Shown: piece after piece, positions 24,102 to 32,846 of the stretch | Layout of the letters: every line of letters starts with the position of its first letter | Position numbering within the stretch: the first letter of the stretch is position 1 | Origin: a virus | Reading direction: 5' to 3' (one strand) | DNA length: 63,053 bases | IMG/VR virus record: IMGVR_UViG_3300035698_012950 | Span: 1 to 63,053 of that record | Translations under genes and position numbers: made by a program | Notes under the pieces: model-generated | Seen by the model: the letters and a program-made list of their open reading frames with translations, nothing else | Database searches by the model: none | What the model was told of the DNA's origin: nothing

Positions 24102-24350
24102 ATGAAAAAGAATTTAACAATAAACCAAATCAGGATAGAAAAAACAAGGCTTGAAAAGGCGCTGCTTGATGGAATATACGGGGAGATTTCAAAGTTCGAG
24201 GCCGCTACCGGGGAGAACGTCAAGGGGGTGTATGTGAAGTTTGAATCAATGAAGGAAACAAAATGCTGGGACGATAAGAAACAAGATTATGAAAAGACTG
24301 AACGGGTGGATATTTTAACAAGTGTTTCTGCTGACTTGGGCCCCATATAG
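24102..24350 (+). CDS. Hypothetical protein (82 aa)
   Basis: A helical N-terminus (NQIRIEKTRLEKALLDGIYGEISKF) followed by a strand-rich part (VKGVYVKFES). Behind AAAAGG. It resembles small phage proteins found near head genes, with no assigned function. Confidence 0.55.
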   Translation: MKKNLTINQIRIEKTRLEKALLDGIYGEISKFEAATGENVKGVYVKFESMKETKCWDDKKQDYEKTERVDILTSVSADLGPI

Positions 24351-24411
24351 GATAAGCCTTCCCCAATAACCGATTAATCTTTAACCGCCTTTTAGGAGTA
24401 ATTTTTAAACT

Positions 24412-25536
24412 ATGGCATCTGGAAACCAATTAAAAGATTTAATCCTCCTTGCTCGTACGGTTGAACATCAATACAGGCTGGAAGGATACACGGAAGAGGC
24501 ATTAAAGTCAATCCTACCGGCCCTGGATCAGGCGCAAAGGGAGTTGCTGAACGAGATTGACTTGAGGGACGTTATAATCCCACCAGGGCGTGAGGATGCG
24601 GTTTTGGAAGAATTGAATGACCTCACATTGGCTGTACAAAACAGATTAACAGGAGATATCAAAGAGGCTGCTTACATTGCCGGGGAATACTCTGGGGCTG
24701 CATATAATTCAATTTTATCTTTTAATGGGGCTGTGTCAGGGTTTAATACAGTTGCGCTGTCTGCCGATCAATTAAAGGCCTTTGTGGATGGCCCGGTTGA
24801 GGGAAAGATTTTATCTGAATGGATATCTAATACTTTTGAAAGTGGGATATCTGGGCAAGTTAAAACTGATCTATTATCCGGAGTGCTGAAAGGATCATCC
24901 ACCAAAGACATTGTTGACAGCATTTCCGTGGGCATGAATAATACCCGGGCCGATATTATTACCCTGACCCGGTCCTGGATTGGTGATTCAAATAATCGGG
25001 CGGCCCAAGCTGTTTATGAGGGGAATGCAGATATAATTGATGCAGAACAGTGGAATTCGACCCTCGAAGTATCATCGAACGGATCTTCTACATGCCTTAG
25101 GTGCGCTGGGCTTGATGGTAGACAATGGCCCATAGGAACAGACCATATAAGACCAATCCTTCATATGAATTGTCGGTGCTTTCTGCTAACAGTCACAAAA
25201 TCATATAAAGAACTCGGCCTTGATATCGACGAAATGAAAACCATGGCCAGGCCATACACCGAAAGAGACGGAAAATTCAACATAGATGTTGGTGGGAAAA
25301 GACAGATAATTGATGTGGGCCAGTTCCAGGGAGAATTTAAGGATTTTCTTAGTACCAGATCCGTGAAGTATCAAAAAGATTTATTAGGGCCTAATCGGTA
25401 TCGGTTGTTGAAAGATAAAAAAATAATTTGGGATGATCTTGTAAATAATGATGGCAATTTAAGATTGTTGCCAGAACTTAGATTGATCGGTGAACAGGGT
25501 AGAATTTCAAGAAAGCTTGACGAATATTTAAAATAA
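24412..25536 (+). CDS. MuF-like minor head protein
   Basis: A 374-residue protein with the phage Mu gpF/SPP1 gp7 head-morphogenesis domain. The signature is RAAQAVYEGN...EQWNSTLE...STCLRCAGLDGRQWPIG (about 205-240) and HMNCRCFL (about 250), where Cys and His probably bind a metal. It usually sits inside the prohead, next to the portal. The C-terminal tail (FQGEFKDFLSTRSVKYQKDLLG...) is typical of longer members. A few accessory genes separate it from the portal gene here. Confidence 0.85.
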   Translation: MASGNQLKDLILLARTVEHQYRLEGYTEEALKSILPALDQAQRELLNEIDLRDVIIPPGREDAVLEELNDLTLAVQNRLTGDIKEAAYIAGEYSGAAYNSILSFNGAVSGFNTVALSADQLKAFVDGPVEGKILSEWISNTFESGISGQVKTDLLSGVLKGSSTKDIVDSISVGMNNTRADIITLTRSWIGDSNNRAAQAVYEGNADIIDAEQWNSTLEVSSNGSSTCLRCAGLDGRQWPIGTDHIRPILHMNCRCFLLTVTKSYKELGLDIDEMKTMARPYTERDGKFNIDVGGKRQIIDVGQFQGEFKDFLSTRSVKYQKDLLGPNRYRLLKDKKIIWDDLVNNDGNLRLLPELRLIGEQGRISRKLDEYLK

Positions 25537-25551
25537 AACAGGAGGAAACAC

Positions 25552-25668
25552 ATGGGTAATTTAATATTTTGCATGCTTCACTTTTGCGCTTTAATGTTCG
25601 GGGTAGTCGGGTTAATCATAACGATTCCATTGCACCTTATTTATAATTCTACTAAAAAGAAAAAATAA
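25552..25668 (+). CDS. Small membrane protein (38 aa)
   Basis: GGAGG six bases before the ATG makes this a good short gene. It is one hydrophobic span (about residues 3-31) ending in a Lys-rich tail (STKKKK). It could be a holin-type or regulatory membrane peptide; nothing specific is shown. Confidence 0.6.
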   Translation: MGNLIFCMLHFCALMFGVVGLIITIPLHLIYNSTKKKK

Positions 25669-25702
25669 TTCTTAGCCCACTCCAAAAGACAAAAGGATAA
25701 TC

Positions 25703-25873
25703 ATGGATGCATGGCTTTTAGATTTTATGAAAGAAAACATGGTGACCGGCGCACTTATATTGTCATTGCTAAAGGCGGTTGCCAATGCAACACCATGGGC
25801 AGTTGATGATAAAATTGTCCAGATTTTAACCGGATTTTTAAACAGGAAGGAAAACAAAAATGGCAAACAATGA
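25703..25873 (+). CDS. Small membrane-associated protein, holin-like candidate (56 aa)
   Basis: ATG 25703 follows AAAGGA. The product has one amphipathic/hydrophobic segment (VTGALILSLLKAVANATPWA) followed by a charged tail with DDKIVQILTGFL. Similar short proteins occur in many phages. It overlaps the next gene by 14 bases. A holin role is possible but a single span and no lysis neighbour make it weak. Confidence 0.5.
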   Translation: MDAWLLDFMKENMVTGALILSLLKAVANATPWAVDDKIVQILTGFLNRKENKNGKQ

Positions 25874-26213
25874 TTGGATGAACGTAACCGGTAAAGGCCG
25901 GGGCACGAATGACAGAATGATTGAAAAATTAGACTCATTGACCATTGACGAGCTTTTGCGTGGATTGGTTGAAGACTCAGATCTTATCGAGGTGGCTTGC
26001 TGCCTGGATATGATCGCCCAGGAAGACGGGAAAAAGGTGCTTCTATTCTGTAAAAAAGAGGGGAGGATTTATCCGGATCCAGGAGTTGTATTTCCTGACA
26101 TGGTCTTGCCTGAGTTCAGCGATATTGTTGACGGCAAATCTGTTCCTGTTGATGTTAAATCGTGTTCTGGGTGCGGTGACTGTTCTTGTGGCAAGGGAGA
26201 TAATAATGGGTGA
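25860..26213 (+). CDS. Hypothetical protein with C-terminal Cys cluster (117 aa)
   Basis: An acidic protein that ends in SCSGCGDCSCGKGDNNG, four Cys in ten residues, which may bind metal. Behind GGAAGGAAAA. No family was recognised. It overlaps both neighbours. Confidence 0.55.
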   Translation: MANNDWMNVTGKGRGTNDRMIEKLDSLTIDELLRGLVEDSDLIEVACCLDMIAQEDGKKVLLFCKKEGRIYPDPGVVFPDMVLPEFSDIVDGKSVPVDVKSCSGCGDCSCGKGDNNG

Positions 26214-26415
26214 AATAATTCCAATAGGCGGTATCACAAAACTTGACATACCTGTTGATAAAATCCTTGAAAAAGCAAAAGGGGAATTAGAGGGTGTTGT
26301 GCTGATTGGATTTGATAAAGAGGGTGAGGTTTACACAGCTTCTTCCTATGCTGATGGTGGGGATATTCTTTGGCTTTTGGAGGTATGTAAACAGAAAATG
26401 TTTGATTCTATTTAG
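26206..26415 (+). CDS. Hypothetical protein (69 aa)
   Basis: Start taken at ATG 26206 behind AAGGGAG; a longer frame to 26086 would overlap the previous gene almost fully. The sequence VVLIGFDKEGEVYTASSYADGGDILWLLE resembles short phage proteins of unknown function seen in the head region. Confidence 0.6.
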   Translation: MGEIIPIGGITKLDIPVDKILEKAKGELEGVVLIGFDKEGEVYTASSYADGGDILWLLEVCKQKMFDSI

Positions 26416-26421
26416 GAAAAC

Positions 26422-26450
26422 TTGACAATAAAGTATCAATAAGCTAAAAA
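26422..26450 (+). promoter_or_regulatory. Candidate promoter before the fibre-like gene set
   Basis: TTGACA (26422-26427), 17 bases, TAAAAA (26445-26450), in a 73-base AT-rich gap. It would serve the genes at 26489-29523. Confidence 0.45.
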
Positions 26451-26488
26451 TATTTAAATATTCATTATGATATCAGGAGTATAAATCA

Positions 26489-26794
26489 ATGATAAAATTG
26501 CTTGAGAATCAAACAGCCGACATAGCAGCCGATGCCGCCGGAAAGTTTGTCGCACCTTTTCAACCCCCAATCCAAGGGAGTGCTGCCGTGATCGTGGCAG
26601 ATGGAACGTTTGATGGTGCGACTGTCACGCTTTATGTAAGGCGTCCTAATGGGCCATGGATACTTCCCTCCACAAACGTTATTTTCACTGATGACGGGAT
26701 GCAACTCATTCAGCTCTCAACCGAAATGGAAATGACCGGAGTAGTGACGGGGGCTGGGGCAGGCACTGATGTAAACTTGACCCAGATGAGTTAA
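26489..26794 (+). CDS. Hypothetical virion-type protein (101 aa)
   Basis: Ala/Gly/Thr-rich, strand-rich protein (GSAAVIVADGTFDGATVTLYVRRPNG...). It precedes the fibre-like gene by one base and probably is a structural or fibre-associated component. GGAG lies before the ATG. Confidence 0.5.
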   Translation: MIKLLENQTADIAADAAGKFVAPFQPPIQGSAAVIVADGTFDGATVTLYVRRPNGPWILPSTNVIFTDDGMQLIQLSTEMEMTGVVTGAGAGTDVNLTQMS

Positions 26795-26795
26795 G

Positions 26796-28733
26796 ATGGT
26801 AACCGGTAATGTTGCTTGGAGTGTTACGAGACCTGTCACGAGAGATGTCATTGTTTATCCTGGGTTTGGTATGACGTATGAATATTTTCTTTCCAGAATA
26901 AAGGATCTTGTTTCAGGTAATTCCCTTGTCTGTTCCTCATCCAGAGAAGCACAATGGCTGGATGATAACAACGTAGTCCAGACCACAGCAGCCGGGGTGC
27001 CGCTATTTGTCACCACAGGTGATAGAGGACTGACAGGCAAAGGTAATTGGTCTGAATACCTTGAATTATGCACAGCACCGGCGACTCAACCCACAGCATC
27101 TCTCGGAACTGGTGAATATTTTCTATGGATACTCGGTGCTGGCTCTGTTCTGGTCGCTGGAAATGGTGCGACAATCACAAACGGTGGTTCTGCTACACAG
27201 GCCACAGGTATTAATTTCCAAGTAACAGTGGCCGGAACTGTTGATGTCACAGTCACAGGTGTTGTAACTCACTTTCAACTCCACGATGGCACAGTCTCAA
27301 ACTATCCATTGTTCAGGTCAACAGCCGGAGCAGTAGGTAGTAGGTCAGGTACGATAACTGCCGCTAATCTCCCCACAGCATATCCCAAGTTTTATGATGC
27401 TTTGGGTGGGGTGGCTGATGGGGTTGAGTTGGTTACTGGTGATGATTCTGATATGGACACTGTTGGTAATTGGGTCAAAGGAGGTAGTGCAACTATTACT
27501 GGAGGATATGATTCTGGGGATATCGGGCATGATAAAACATTGAGAATACAGTCTGGTGATGCAGCATCTGAACGAGCAGAATTACCGGTGTCTGCTTTTA
27601 CATCTGGTGGGATTACCATTGGTGGTCGGTTTGAAATAGAATTTGATTACAAGTGGGTTTCTGTTACAGCTGGTGCTACTTATATCACTTTAGGTGGTGG
27701 AGTAGCCACTACGATGGGGAAAAATATAGTATGGACGCATTACAAGGGTAGAGTTATAGCAATAAACGATAGTGCCTCGATGAAAGTATATTCTACTTTG
27801 TCCGGTGGGGCCGCTACGGATGAACTCTTAATTGATAATATATTAGTCAAACAAATCTCCCCAGCATCAGCAACCCACTCCTTTGACTGGACTCCTGGGA
27901 TTGATTGGCCCTTTGTGGGTGCGTCGACAAGACTTATTTCTGCCAATTCTGGGTTTATGTTTTATCAGTCGTCATCCGGACAAATAAAATTGGAAGATGG
28001 CACCACAACGATTTTTAAGGACATTGACTACACAACCCCAACCACATACCCCATCCAAATAGTCCACGGAATGAAGGCTGATGATACGCTGAGTGCTGAG
28101 AAGATATCCAATCCAACTTGTGATGTTAATGATACGGGCTGGGCTATTACAAATGGTGATGAAAGTACCGGGGGATCTGGAAGGAATACAACCGATCCCA
28201 TATCAGGAGCAGGTGACTATAAGTTAGTTTGTGATGGAAATGGGACTGTTTCATATTTACCAAAAATAAGCATAAATTATGCTGTAACACCTCAACTATT
28301 AGGTAAGACGTGGGAATTGTCATTCGACTATAAAGTAAATTCTGGCATTTGTAGATTCTTTGGAGCAAGAAACGGCGGTTCTGGAACAACAACAACTGTT
28401 TCAGATTATCTCACAGGAACAGGTACGTATACAATTACAATACCATCAAGCGATGTTGATGATAATACTCAAATATTTCTTGATTTGAAATTTTACGGTA
28501 CAAATGCGTTTGATGTTCAACTTGATAATGTATCAATCAAGGTCACAAACCAACCAAAAATGCAACTCCAAGTAAAAGTTTCAAATACTTGGCAATACTC
28601 CACAGTAACAGACTTTGACGGTTCATTTGGCCCAGGTGATGCGGCTACCTTGTTTCTTGAAAATGATTATCAAAATTCATTAAATAAATGGAAAGTAAGA
28701 AACAAAAGAGAAAGCGATTGGGGGACACCATGA
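26796..28733 (+). CDS. Fibre-like protein with carbohydrate-binding-type modules
   Basis: A 645-residue Gly/Thr/Ser-rich beta protein. Two related segments (about 205-350 and 425-580), each with a damage-free 'GDxxTGDD/…WELSFDYKV' pattern ending DELLIDNILVKQI or FDVQLDNVSIKV, look like jelly-roll carbohydrate-binding modules. A receptor-binding or capsid-decorating role is likely. Its place before the scaffold and coat genes, and not in the tail-fibre region, is unusual. Confidence 0.55.
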   Translation: MVTGNVAWSVTRPVTRDVIVYPGFGMTYEYFLSRIKDLVSGNSLVCSSSREAQWLDDNNVVQTTAAGVPLFVTTGDRGLTGKGNWSEYLELCTAPATQPTASLGTGEYFLWILGAGSVLVAGNGATITNGGSATQATGINFQVTVAGTVDVTVTGVVTHFQLHDGTVSNYPLFRSTAGAVGSRSGTITAANLPTAYPKFYDALGGVADGVELVTGDDSDMDTVGNWVKGGSATITGGYDSGDIGHDKTLRIQSGDAASERAELPVSAFTSGGITIGGRFEIEFDYKWVSVTAGATYITLGGGVATTMGKNIVWTHYKGRVIAINDSASMKVYSTLSGGAATDELLIDNILVKQISPASATHSFDWTPGIDWPFVGASTRLISANSGFMFYQSSSGQIKLEDGTTTIFKDIDYTTPTTYPIQIVHGMKADDTLSAEKISNPTCDVNDTGWAITNGDESTGGSGRNTTDPISGAGDYKLVCDGNGTVSYLPKISINYAVTPQLLGKTWELSFDYKVNSGICRFFGARNGGSGTTTTVSDYLTGTGTYTITIPSSDVDDNTQIFLDLKFYGTNAFDVQLDNVSIKVTNQPKMQLQVKVSNTWQYSTVTDFDGSFGPGDAATLFLENDYQNSLNKWKVRNKRESDWGTP

Positions 28734-29104
28734 TTGAACTCTTTATAGTAGTCCCAGATCAAAATACTGGTCCTTGGAAATGTGATATAAAAACAAAAGG
28801 GGATTTTCTCGTATTGGCAAGCATTATAAAAGACGCAGATAGAATGCTAATATCTGGTGAGACTTCCCACAACGGCAAATCGTTTTTATCTGTAATCCCT
28901 GGTATGATCCCACAAGTTGAAGCAATTGCAACAGAGATAACAGAGGATATCGGAAGCGATTATATAGATTGTGAGTTTTATCGAAGTAAGGAGGATTTAT
29001 TCTTGGCTTATCCAGAACTTCAGGGTACTGAGCAATCTGGAACGACCGAAGATGGTGAGCCGATAGTGGTTGAAAAATTACAGTTTACAAATTGGGCCAC
29101 ATGA
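28730..29104 (+). CDS. Hypothetical protein (124 aa)
   Basis: Start at ATG 28730, overlapping the fibre-like stop (ATGA). Strand-rich N-terminus (MIELFIVVPD), acidic C-terminus. The coupling suggests it accompanies the fibre-like protein. No family was recognised. Confidence 0.55.
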   Translation: MIELFIVVPDQNTGPWKCDIKTKGDFLVLASIIKDADRMLISGETSHNGKSFLSVIPGMIPQVEAIATEITEDIGSDYIDCEFYRSKEDLFLAYPELQGTEQSGTTEDGEPIVVEKLQFTNWAT

Positions 29105-29523
29105 TGAATTGGTTTAAAACATACTCACCAAAAATTAAAGAATCAATGGAGTATTTAGAACTATTTTATATTCTTAAAGGACTTTCAAATATTACTCCAA
29201 TTATGACAGATAGTGTATATCGTATTCCGGCAGATCCCCATGATATTATTTCCCGCTGCCCAAAATCCAAATTTAGCAAATACAAAGCAGATGAGAATGA
29301 CTGTGATGATCGTGTCCGGATCTTCCGTGGTTGGATGTCAGAAAAGGGCCACGGCAATGTTCTGGCCATGGATTGCAAAATTGTTGTCCCTGGGACCGGG
29401 TCTGGTACTGGGTCTCATGCCGTCATTGCTTTTTTGCACCAGGGTAAAATTATTTTCGGGGAACCTAAATTGGGGAAAATTGTTGAGTACCCAAGAGCTA
29501 AAATAAAAAGGATTATTGCATAA
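29101..29523 (+). CDS. Possible papain-like/transglutaminase-fold protein (140 aa)
   Basis: ATG 29101 overlaps the previous stop. The segment NDCDDRVRIFRGWMSEKGHGNVLAMDC...SHAVIAFLHQGKIIFGEPKLGK puts a Cys at a helix start, a His in a strand and an acidic residue after it, the order of Cys-His-Asp/Glu papain-like enzymes; phage proteins with this pattern are common but uncharacterised. Catalysis is inference. Confidence 0.45.
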   Translation: MMNWFKTYSPKIKESMEYLELFYILKGLSNITPIMTDSVYRIPADPHDIISRCPKSKFSKYKADENDCDDRVRIFRGWMSEKGHGNVLAMDCKIVVPGTGSGTGSHAVIAFLHQGKIIFGEPKLGKIVEYPRAKIKRIIA

Positions 29524-29525
29524 GG

Positions 29526-29554
29526 TTGACAAAGACAAATAAAAATTTTATAAA
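29526..29554 (+). promoter_or_regulatory. Strong promoter upstream of scaffold/coat genes
   Basis: TTGACA (29526-29531), 17 bases, TATAAA (29549-29554). The start point would be near 29561. A terminator lies only about 85 bases downstream, so the short RNA 29561-29646 may be a product in its own right. Confidence 0.65.
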
Positions 29555-29601
29555 ATAAATACACGAATCCCTGAAAGCTCCTGTTTTTTTCAGGATACTT
29601 T

Positions 29602-29650
29602 AAAGGCTCAATTGATAGCGCGATGTTATCGGTTGAGCCTTTTTTATTTT
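29602..29650 (+). terminator. Terminator/attenuator before the scaffold gene
   Basis: AAAGGCTCAA (29602-29611) pairs with TTGAGCCTTT (29633-29642), extended inward by GATA/TATC and followed by TTTTATTTT. A smaller hairpin, CCTGAAA (29570-29576) with TTTCAGG (29588-29594), precedes it. Lying between a strong promoter and the coat genes, it may attenuate or end upstream transcription. Confidence 0.8.
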
Positions 29651-29673
29651 AACGGATCGTTGTAAAGGATAGT

Positions 29674-29713
29674 GGGCAGGTAAGCCCAATGGTAATAACG
29701 CACAGGTAAGTGC
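29674..29713 (+). promoter_or_regulatory. Twin hairpins with identical AGGTAA loops in the scaffold leader
   Basis: GGGC-AGGTAA-GCCC (29674-29687) and GCAC-AGGTAA-GTGC (29700-29713) have different stems but the same hexaloop; a TGGTAA lies between them (29690). They end eight bases before AAGGAGG (29721-29727). Covarying stems with a fixed loop suggest a protein- or RNA-binding site controlling the scaffold gene. Confidence 0.5.
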
Positions 29714-29732
29714 AAAAGTAAAGGAGGCTGGT

Positions 29733-30539
29733 ATGCCTTGGAAAATGGATGGTGACTCGATTGTTGTGGATAACGGTAACCCTGTTTGGATTTATCCGGA
29801 CAAGAAGGAAACCGGGCTTGATGCCCAGAAGGTTTTGACCAATTTGGGCGTTGCTCAAAATGAAGCGAAAACCAGAAAGGAAATGATATCGACGTTGGAA
29901 GCTCAGCTTGTACCGATAAAAGATATTGATGATATTGCCGCTTTCATGACTTTGGCAAATAGCTCAATTGCGACTGTTAAAGGTCTGGATGATAAGCAGT
30001 TGATTGATGCCGGAGAAGTTACCAAGGTTACACAGCAATACGTAGATCAAATTGCTGCAACAAAATTGACACACGAAACCGCCATGTCAGTAGAAAAAAC
30101 AATTTCATCTGGACACGAAGCCCAGGTTAAAAATCTTTTGTTTGCAAATGCTTTTAATGGTTCAAAGTTTATTTCAGACAAAACGTCTGAAGCATTTACA
30201 CCGGACGTTGCCCTTGCTTTATTTGGCAGCCGAATGGATGTTGAAGAAATCAATGGCCAAAAAACAATTGTCGGGTTAATGGCAGATGGAAAAACAAAAT
30301 TGGTATCTCTGTCAAGCCCAGGTTCAAACGCTGATTCCGAAGAGGTAATCGAGCAATTGATAAATGAGCATAAAGACCGAAATCTGTGGCTAAAAGGAAT
30401 TGACGGTGGTGGTGGCGCTCAAGGCGGCGGCCATTCCAGCAATGGTAAAAAAACAGTATCCCGATCAGAATTCGATAAATGGACCCCAACAGATCAAAGC
30501 AATTTCGTTGTGACTGATGGGGGAACAGTAATAGATTAA
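29733..30539 (+). CDS. Capsid scaffolding protein
   Basis: A 268-residue, acidic, largely helical protein directly upstream of the coat gene, the standard place for a scaffold. It has a heptad-like helix (QNEAKTRKEMISTLEAQL), a charged C-terminal half and a Gly-rich linker (GGGGAQGGG) before a short C-terminal tail that may bind coat protein. AAGGAGG lies five bases before the ATG. It would direct prohead assembly and be lost later. Confidence 0.75.
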   Translation: MPWKMDGDSIVVDNGNPVWIYPDKKETGLDAQKVLTNLGVAQNEAKTRKEMISTLEAQLVPIKDIDDIAAFMTLANSSIATVKGLDDKQLIDAGEVTKVTQQYVDQIAATKLTHETAMSVEKTISSGHEAQVKNLLFANAFNGSKFISDKTSEAFTPDVALALFGSRMDVEEINGQKTIVGLMADGKTKLVSLSSPGSNADSEEVIEQLINEHKDRNLWLKGIDGGGGAQGGGHSSNGKKTVSRSEFDKWTPTDQSNFVVTDGGTVID

Positions 30540-30559
30540 AAAAAAAGGAATTTTAAGCA

Positions 30560-31732
30560 ATGGCTACTAACACACTCACAGGATTAATACCAGTTCTTTA
30601 TGCTGGGTTGAACCAGGTTTCAAGAGAATTGGTTGGATTTACAAGATCTGTATCTATGGATTCAAGCGCAGAGCAGGCAGCGGTGGGGCAAACAGTAACG
30701 TCTCCGGTTGTAGGAGCAGCAACAACAGAAGATATTACCCCAGGAGTAAGCCCAGCAAATTCAGGGGCTCAGACTGTCGGTACTGTGGATATGAAGATCA
30801 CAAAAGCTAAAGCTTCCCCTATACAGTGGACAGGCGAAGAACAGATGAGTGTGCGTGGTAGCCTAAACACGATCATGGTTGATCAGGTTGCAGAATCTGT
30901 CAGAGCTTTAGTCAACCTAATTGAAGCCGATTTAGCAGGTCAGTATGCAAACTTAAGTCGTGCCGTTGGTACAGCAGCAGCCACGCCATTTGGAACAGCT
31001 TCCGACTTCTCTGACTTTGCTAATGTTAGAAGGGTTCTTGAGAACAATGGCGCACCATTAAGCGATCTTCACCTTGTCCTTGGTGCGGATGCTGCTTTTA
31101 ACATCAGAGCAAAACAGTCTGGTCTTTTTGAAGCAAACAGAGCCGGAAACGAAGAGCTTTTAAGAGCTGGTACTTTGGGTGCCCCTGTTGAGGGCTTGAG
31201 CCTTCACCAATCTGGTCAGATCAAAACCCATACCAAGGGAACCGGTACTGGGTATATTTCAGACCTTACAGCAGGTTATGATATTGGTGATAGCACCATT
31301 CACGTTGATACTGGTACAAATACCATCCTGAATGGTGATGTTGTTACTTTTGCCGATGATACAAACAAATATCTTGTAACAACTGGATTTGCAGGCGATG
31401 GGGATGCTGATATTGTTATTGGAAGCCCCGGTTTAGTTCAGGCCCTTGCAACGGACAAAGCCATGACAATCGGTGCCGGATATACTGCAAATATGGCATT
31501 TGCAAGGTCTGCAATCCAGCTTGCCACAAGAGCGCCGGCCATGCCTACTGATCCAAACAGCGGCAAGGCAATGGATGCTGCAAGTGATGTTCTATATATT
31601 ACTGACCCAGTCAGTGGTCTGACCTTCCAGGTTGCAATCTATGCACAATACAGACGTGTTAAGTATGAAATTTGCATTGCCTGGGGGACCAAGGTTATCA
31701 ATGCAAACCATGGTGTCGTATTGATGGGGTAG
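30560..31732 (+). CDS. Major capsid protein, P22 coat-like
   Basis: A 390-residue coat protein. The opening TNTLTGLIPVLYAGLNQVSRELVGFTRSVSMD and the following VGQTVTSPVVGA...DITPG match the P22 gp5-type HK97-fold coat family; an inserted beta-rich domain (about 225-310, YDIGDSTIHVDTG...NKYLVTTGF) corresponds to the telokin/I-domain position. C-terminal QVAIYAQYRRVKYEICIAWG closes the fold. It follows the scaffold gene by 20 bases. Confidence 0.9.
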   Translation: MATNTLTGLIPVLYAGLNQVSRELVGFTRSVSMDSSAEQAAVGQTVTSPVVGAATTEDITPGVSPANSGAQTVGTVDMKITKAKASPIQWTGEEQMSVRGSLNTIMVDQVAESVRALVNLIEADLAGQYANLSRAVGTAAATPFGTASDFSDFANVRRVLENNGAPLSDLHLVLGADAAFNIRAKQSGLFEANRAGNEELLRAGTLGAPVEGLSLHQSGQIKTHTKGTGTGYISDLTAGYDIGDSTIHVDTGTNTILNGDVVTFADDTNKYLVTTGFAGDGDADIVIGSPGLVQALATDKAMTIGAGYTANMAFARSAIQLATRAPAMPTDPNSGKAMDAASDVLYITDPVSGLTFQVAIYAQYRRVKYEICIAWGTKVINANHGVVLMG

Positions 31733-31749
31733 TTCTTTTTTTAAATATC

Positions 31750-31780
31750 TTTAAGGGGGCACAGTGTTCGTCCCCTTAAA
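31750..31780 (+). terminator. Hairpin after the coat gene
   Basis: TTTAAGGGG (31750-31758) pairs with CCCCTTAAA (31772-31780). The U-run after it is weak, so it may act as a partial terminator or as 3'-end protection for the abundant coat mRNA. Confidence 0.5.
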
Positions 31781-31814
31781 TTAACTTTTAGGCAATAGCA
31801 AGGATATATAAAAA

Positions 31815-32075
31815 ATGAGCATTTATCTTGAAAACAATGAAAAAAATGGAGTGTGGGTTGATAAAGATTCTGAAGCCCATGAGTTTTTCAAAAAAGATGG
31901 GTATACCGAAAAGAAAACGCCAACCACAACCACAACTGTAAAAAAGTCAGGTGAACCATTTGCGACTGAAGCGGCCGCAAATGCTGCTGCCACAAAAGCT
32001 GGATACACTTCCGAAACGCATGAGATTTTGCCGGTAGAGGGTGGCTATTTAGTTTCGGAAATCAAGGCTAAATAA
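31815..32075 (+). CDS. Hypothetical protein (86 aa)
   Basis: An 86-residue protein with a Thr/Lys linker (KKTPTTTTTVKKSG) between an acidic N-terminus and an Ala-rich C-terminus. It lies between the coat gene and the connector gene, where phages keep head decoration or Ig-like proteins. Its stop overlaps the next start by one base. Confidence 0.55.
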   Translation: MSIYLENNEKNGVWVDKDSEAHEFFKKDGYTEKKTPTTTTTVKKSGEPFATEAAANAAATKAGYTSETHEILPVEGGYLVSEIKAK

Positions 32076-32494
32076 TGACATATTATGTAATCTCTGATTT
32101 CACAGGCGCCACCCTTGAAGAAATTGACGCCTATCACCTGGCCCGTGGGAATGCCTTATGGACCGGCACCGACACTGTCAAAGAACAGGCAATGGTCAGG
32201 GCCTGGGATTATATTTCAAGTCGTAATTTCCAACCAGAGGCCTTTGACTCTGCAACTCTTCCAGACAATGTTATAAATGCCCATGCCATTGCCTCGCTGG
32301 AAGAGTTGACAGAATCAGGGATTTTGCAGCCGGTTCTTGATAGTGAGAATTACATCAAAAAGGAAAATCTTGCTGGGGCTATTATCACCGAATATAAAGA
32401 TTCTTCCCCACCGAGCAAGATTTTTTCTGCGATCAATTCTTTATTGTCCGGATATGTTTATTCTTCCATAAACATTCCAACAGTCAGGGGGTAG
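32075..32494 (+). CDS. Head-tail connector, DnaT-like
   Basis: A 139-residue helical protein with the pattern AYHLARGNALWTGTDTVKEQAMVRAWDYISSR, as in proteins annotated as DnaT-like ssDNA-binding or gp6-type adaptors in this position. It should bind under the portal to extend the neck. TAATG overlap with the previous gene. Confidence 0.75.
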   Translation: MTYYVISDFTGATLEEIDAYHLARGNALWTGTDTVKEQAMVRAWDYISSRNFQPEAFDSATLPDNVINAHAIASLEELTESGILQPVLDSENYIKKENLAGAIITEYKDSSPPSKIFSAINSLLSGYVYSSINIPTVRG

Positions 32495-32495
32495 G

Positions 32496-32846
32496 ATGTC
32501 TGACCAGCTTAAAATATATAATAAATTTAAGGCTAAAGGATTCCCGGTTGTCGTCCGTACCCCAGGGGAACCAGGGACATGGAACGATGACACAGGCGTT
32601 TATGATGGAAAAACAGATCCAGTTGACGATGATACCTTTGGGTTGAAAAAGAAAAGGGATATCAAGGATTCAGATGGAACGTTGATTCAAGCTGGAATGA
32701 CAATTTTGGTTATTCCTGCTTATGGGCTACCGGCGATTGACAATAACCACCAGATATTAATCGATGATGTTGTTCAGGAAGTCGCAAACACCGTTGTGGT
32801 AGATCCCCAAAACATCCCCCTTGTTTATGAGGTGCAACTTGCCTAA
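32496..32846 (+). CDS. Head-tail stopper-like protein
   Basis: A 116-residue strand-rich protein one base after the connector gene. The core DGTLIQAGMTILVIPAYGLP...DNNHQILIDDVVQEV fits small beta-barrel stopper proteins of the neck. The assignment rests mainly on gene order. Confidence 0.65.
   Translation: MSDQLKIYNKFKAKGFPVVVRTPGEPGTWNDDTGVYDGKTDPVDDDTFGLKKKRDIKDSDGTLIQAGMTILVIPAYGLPAIDNNHQILIDDVVQEVANTVVVDPQNIPLVYEVQLA

Noticed and set aside
32821-32838. Start of the gp10-like gene at TTG 32821
   Set aside because: No ribosome site precedes it; TTG 32839 has GAGGTG just upstream and gives the usual short overlap with the stopper gene.
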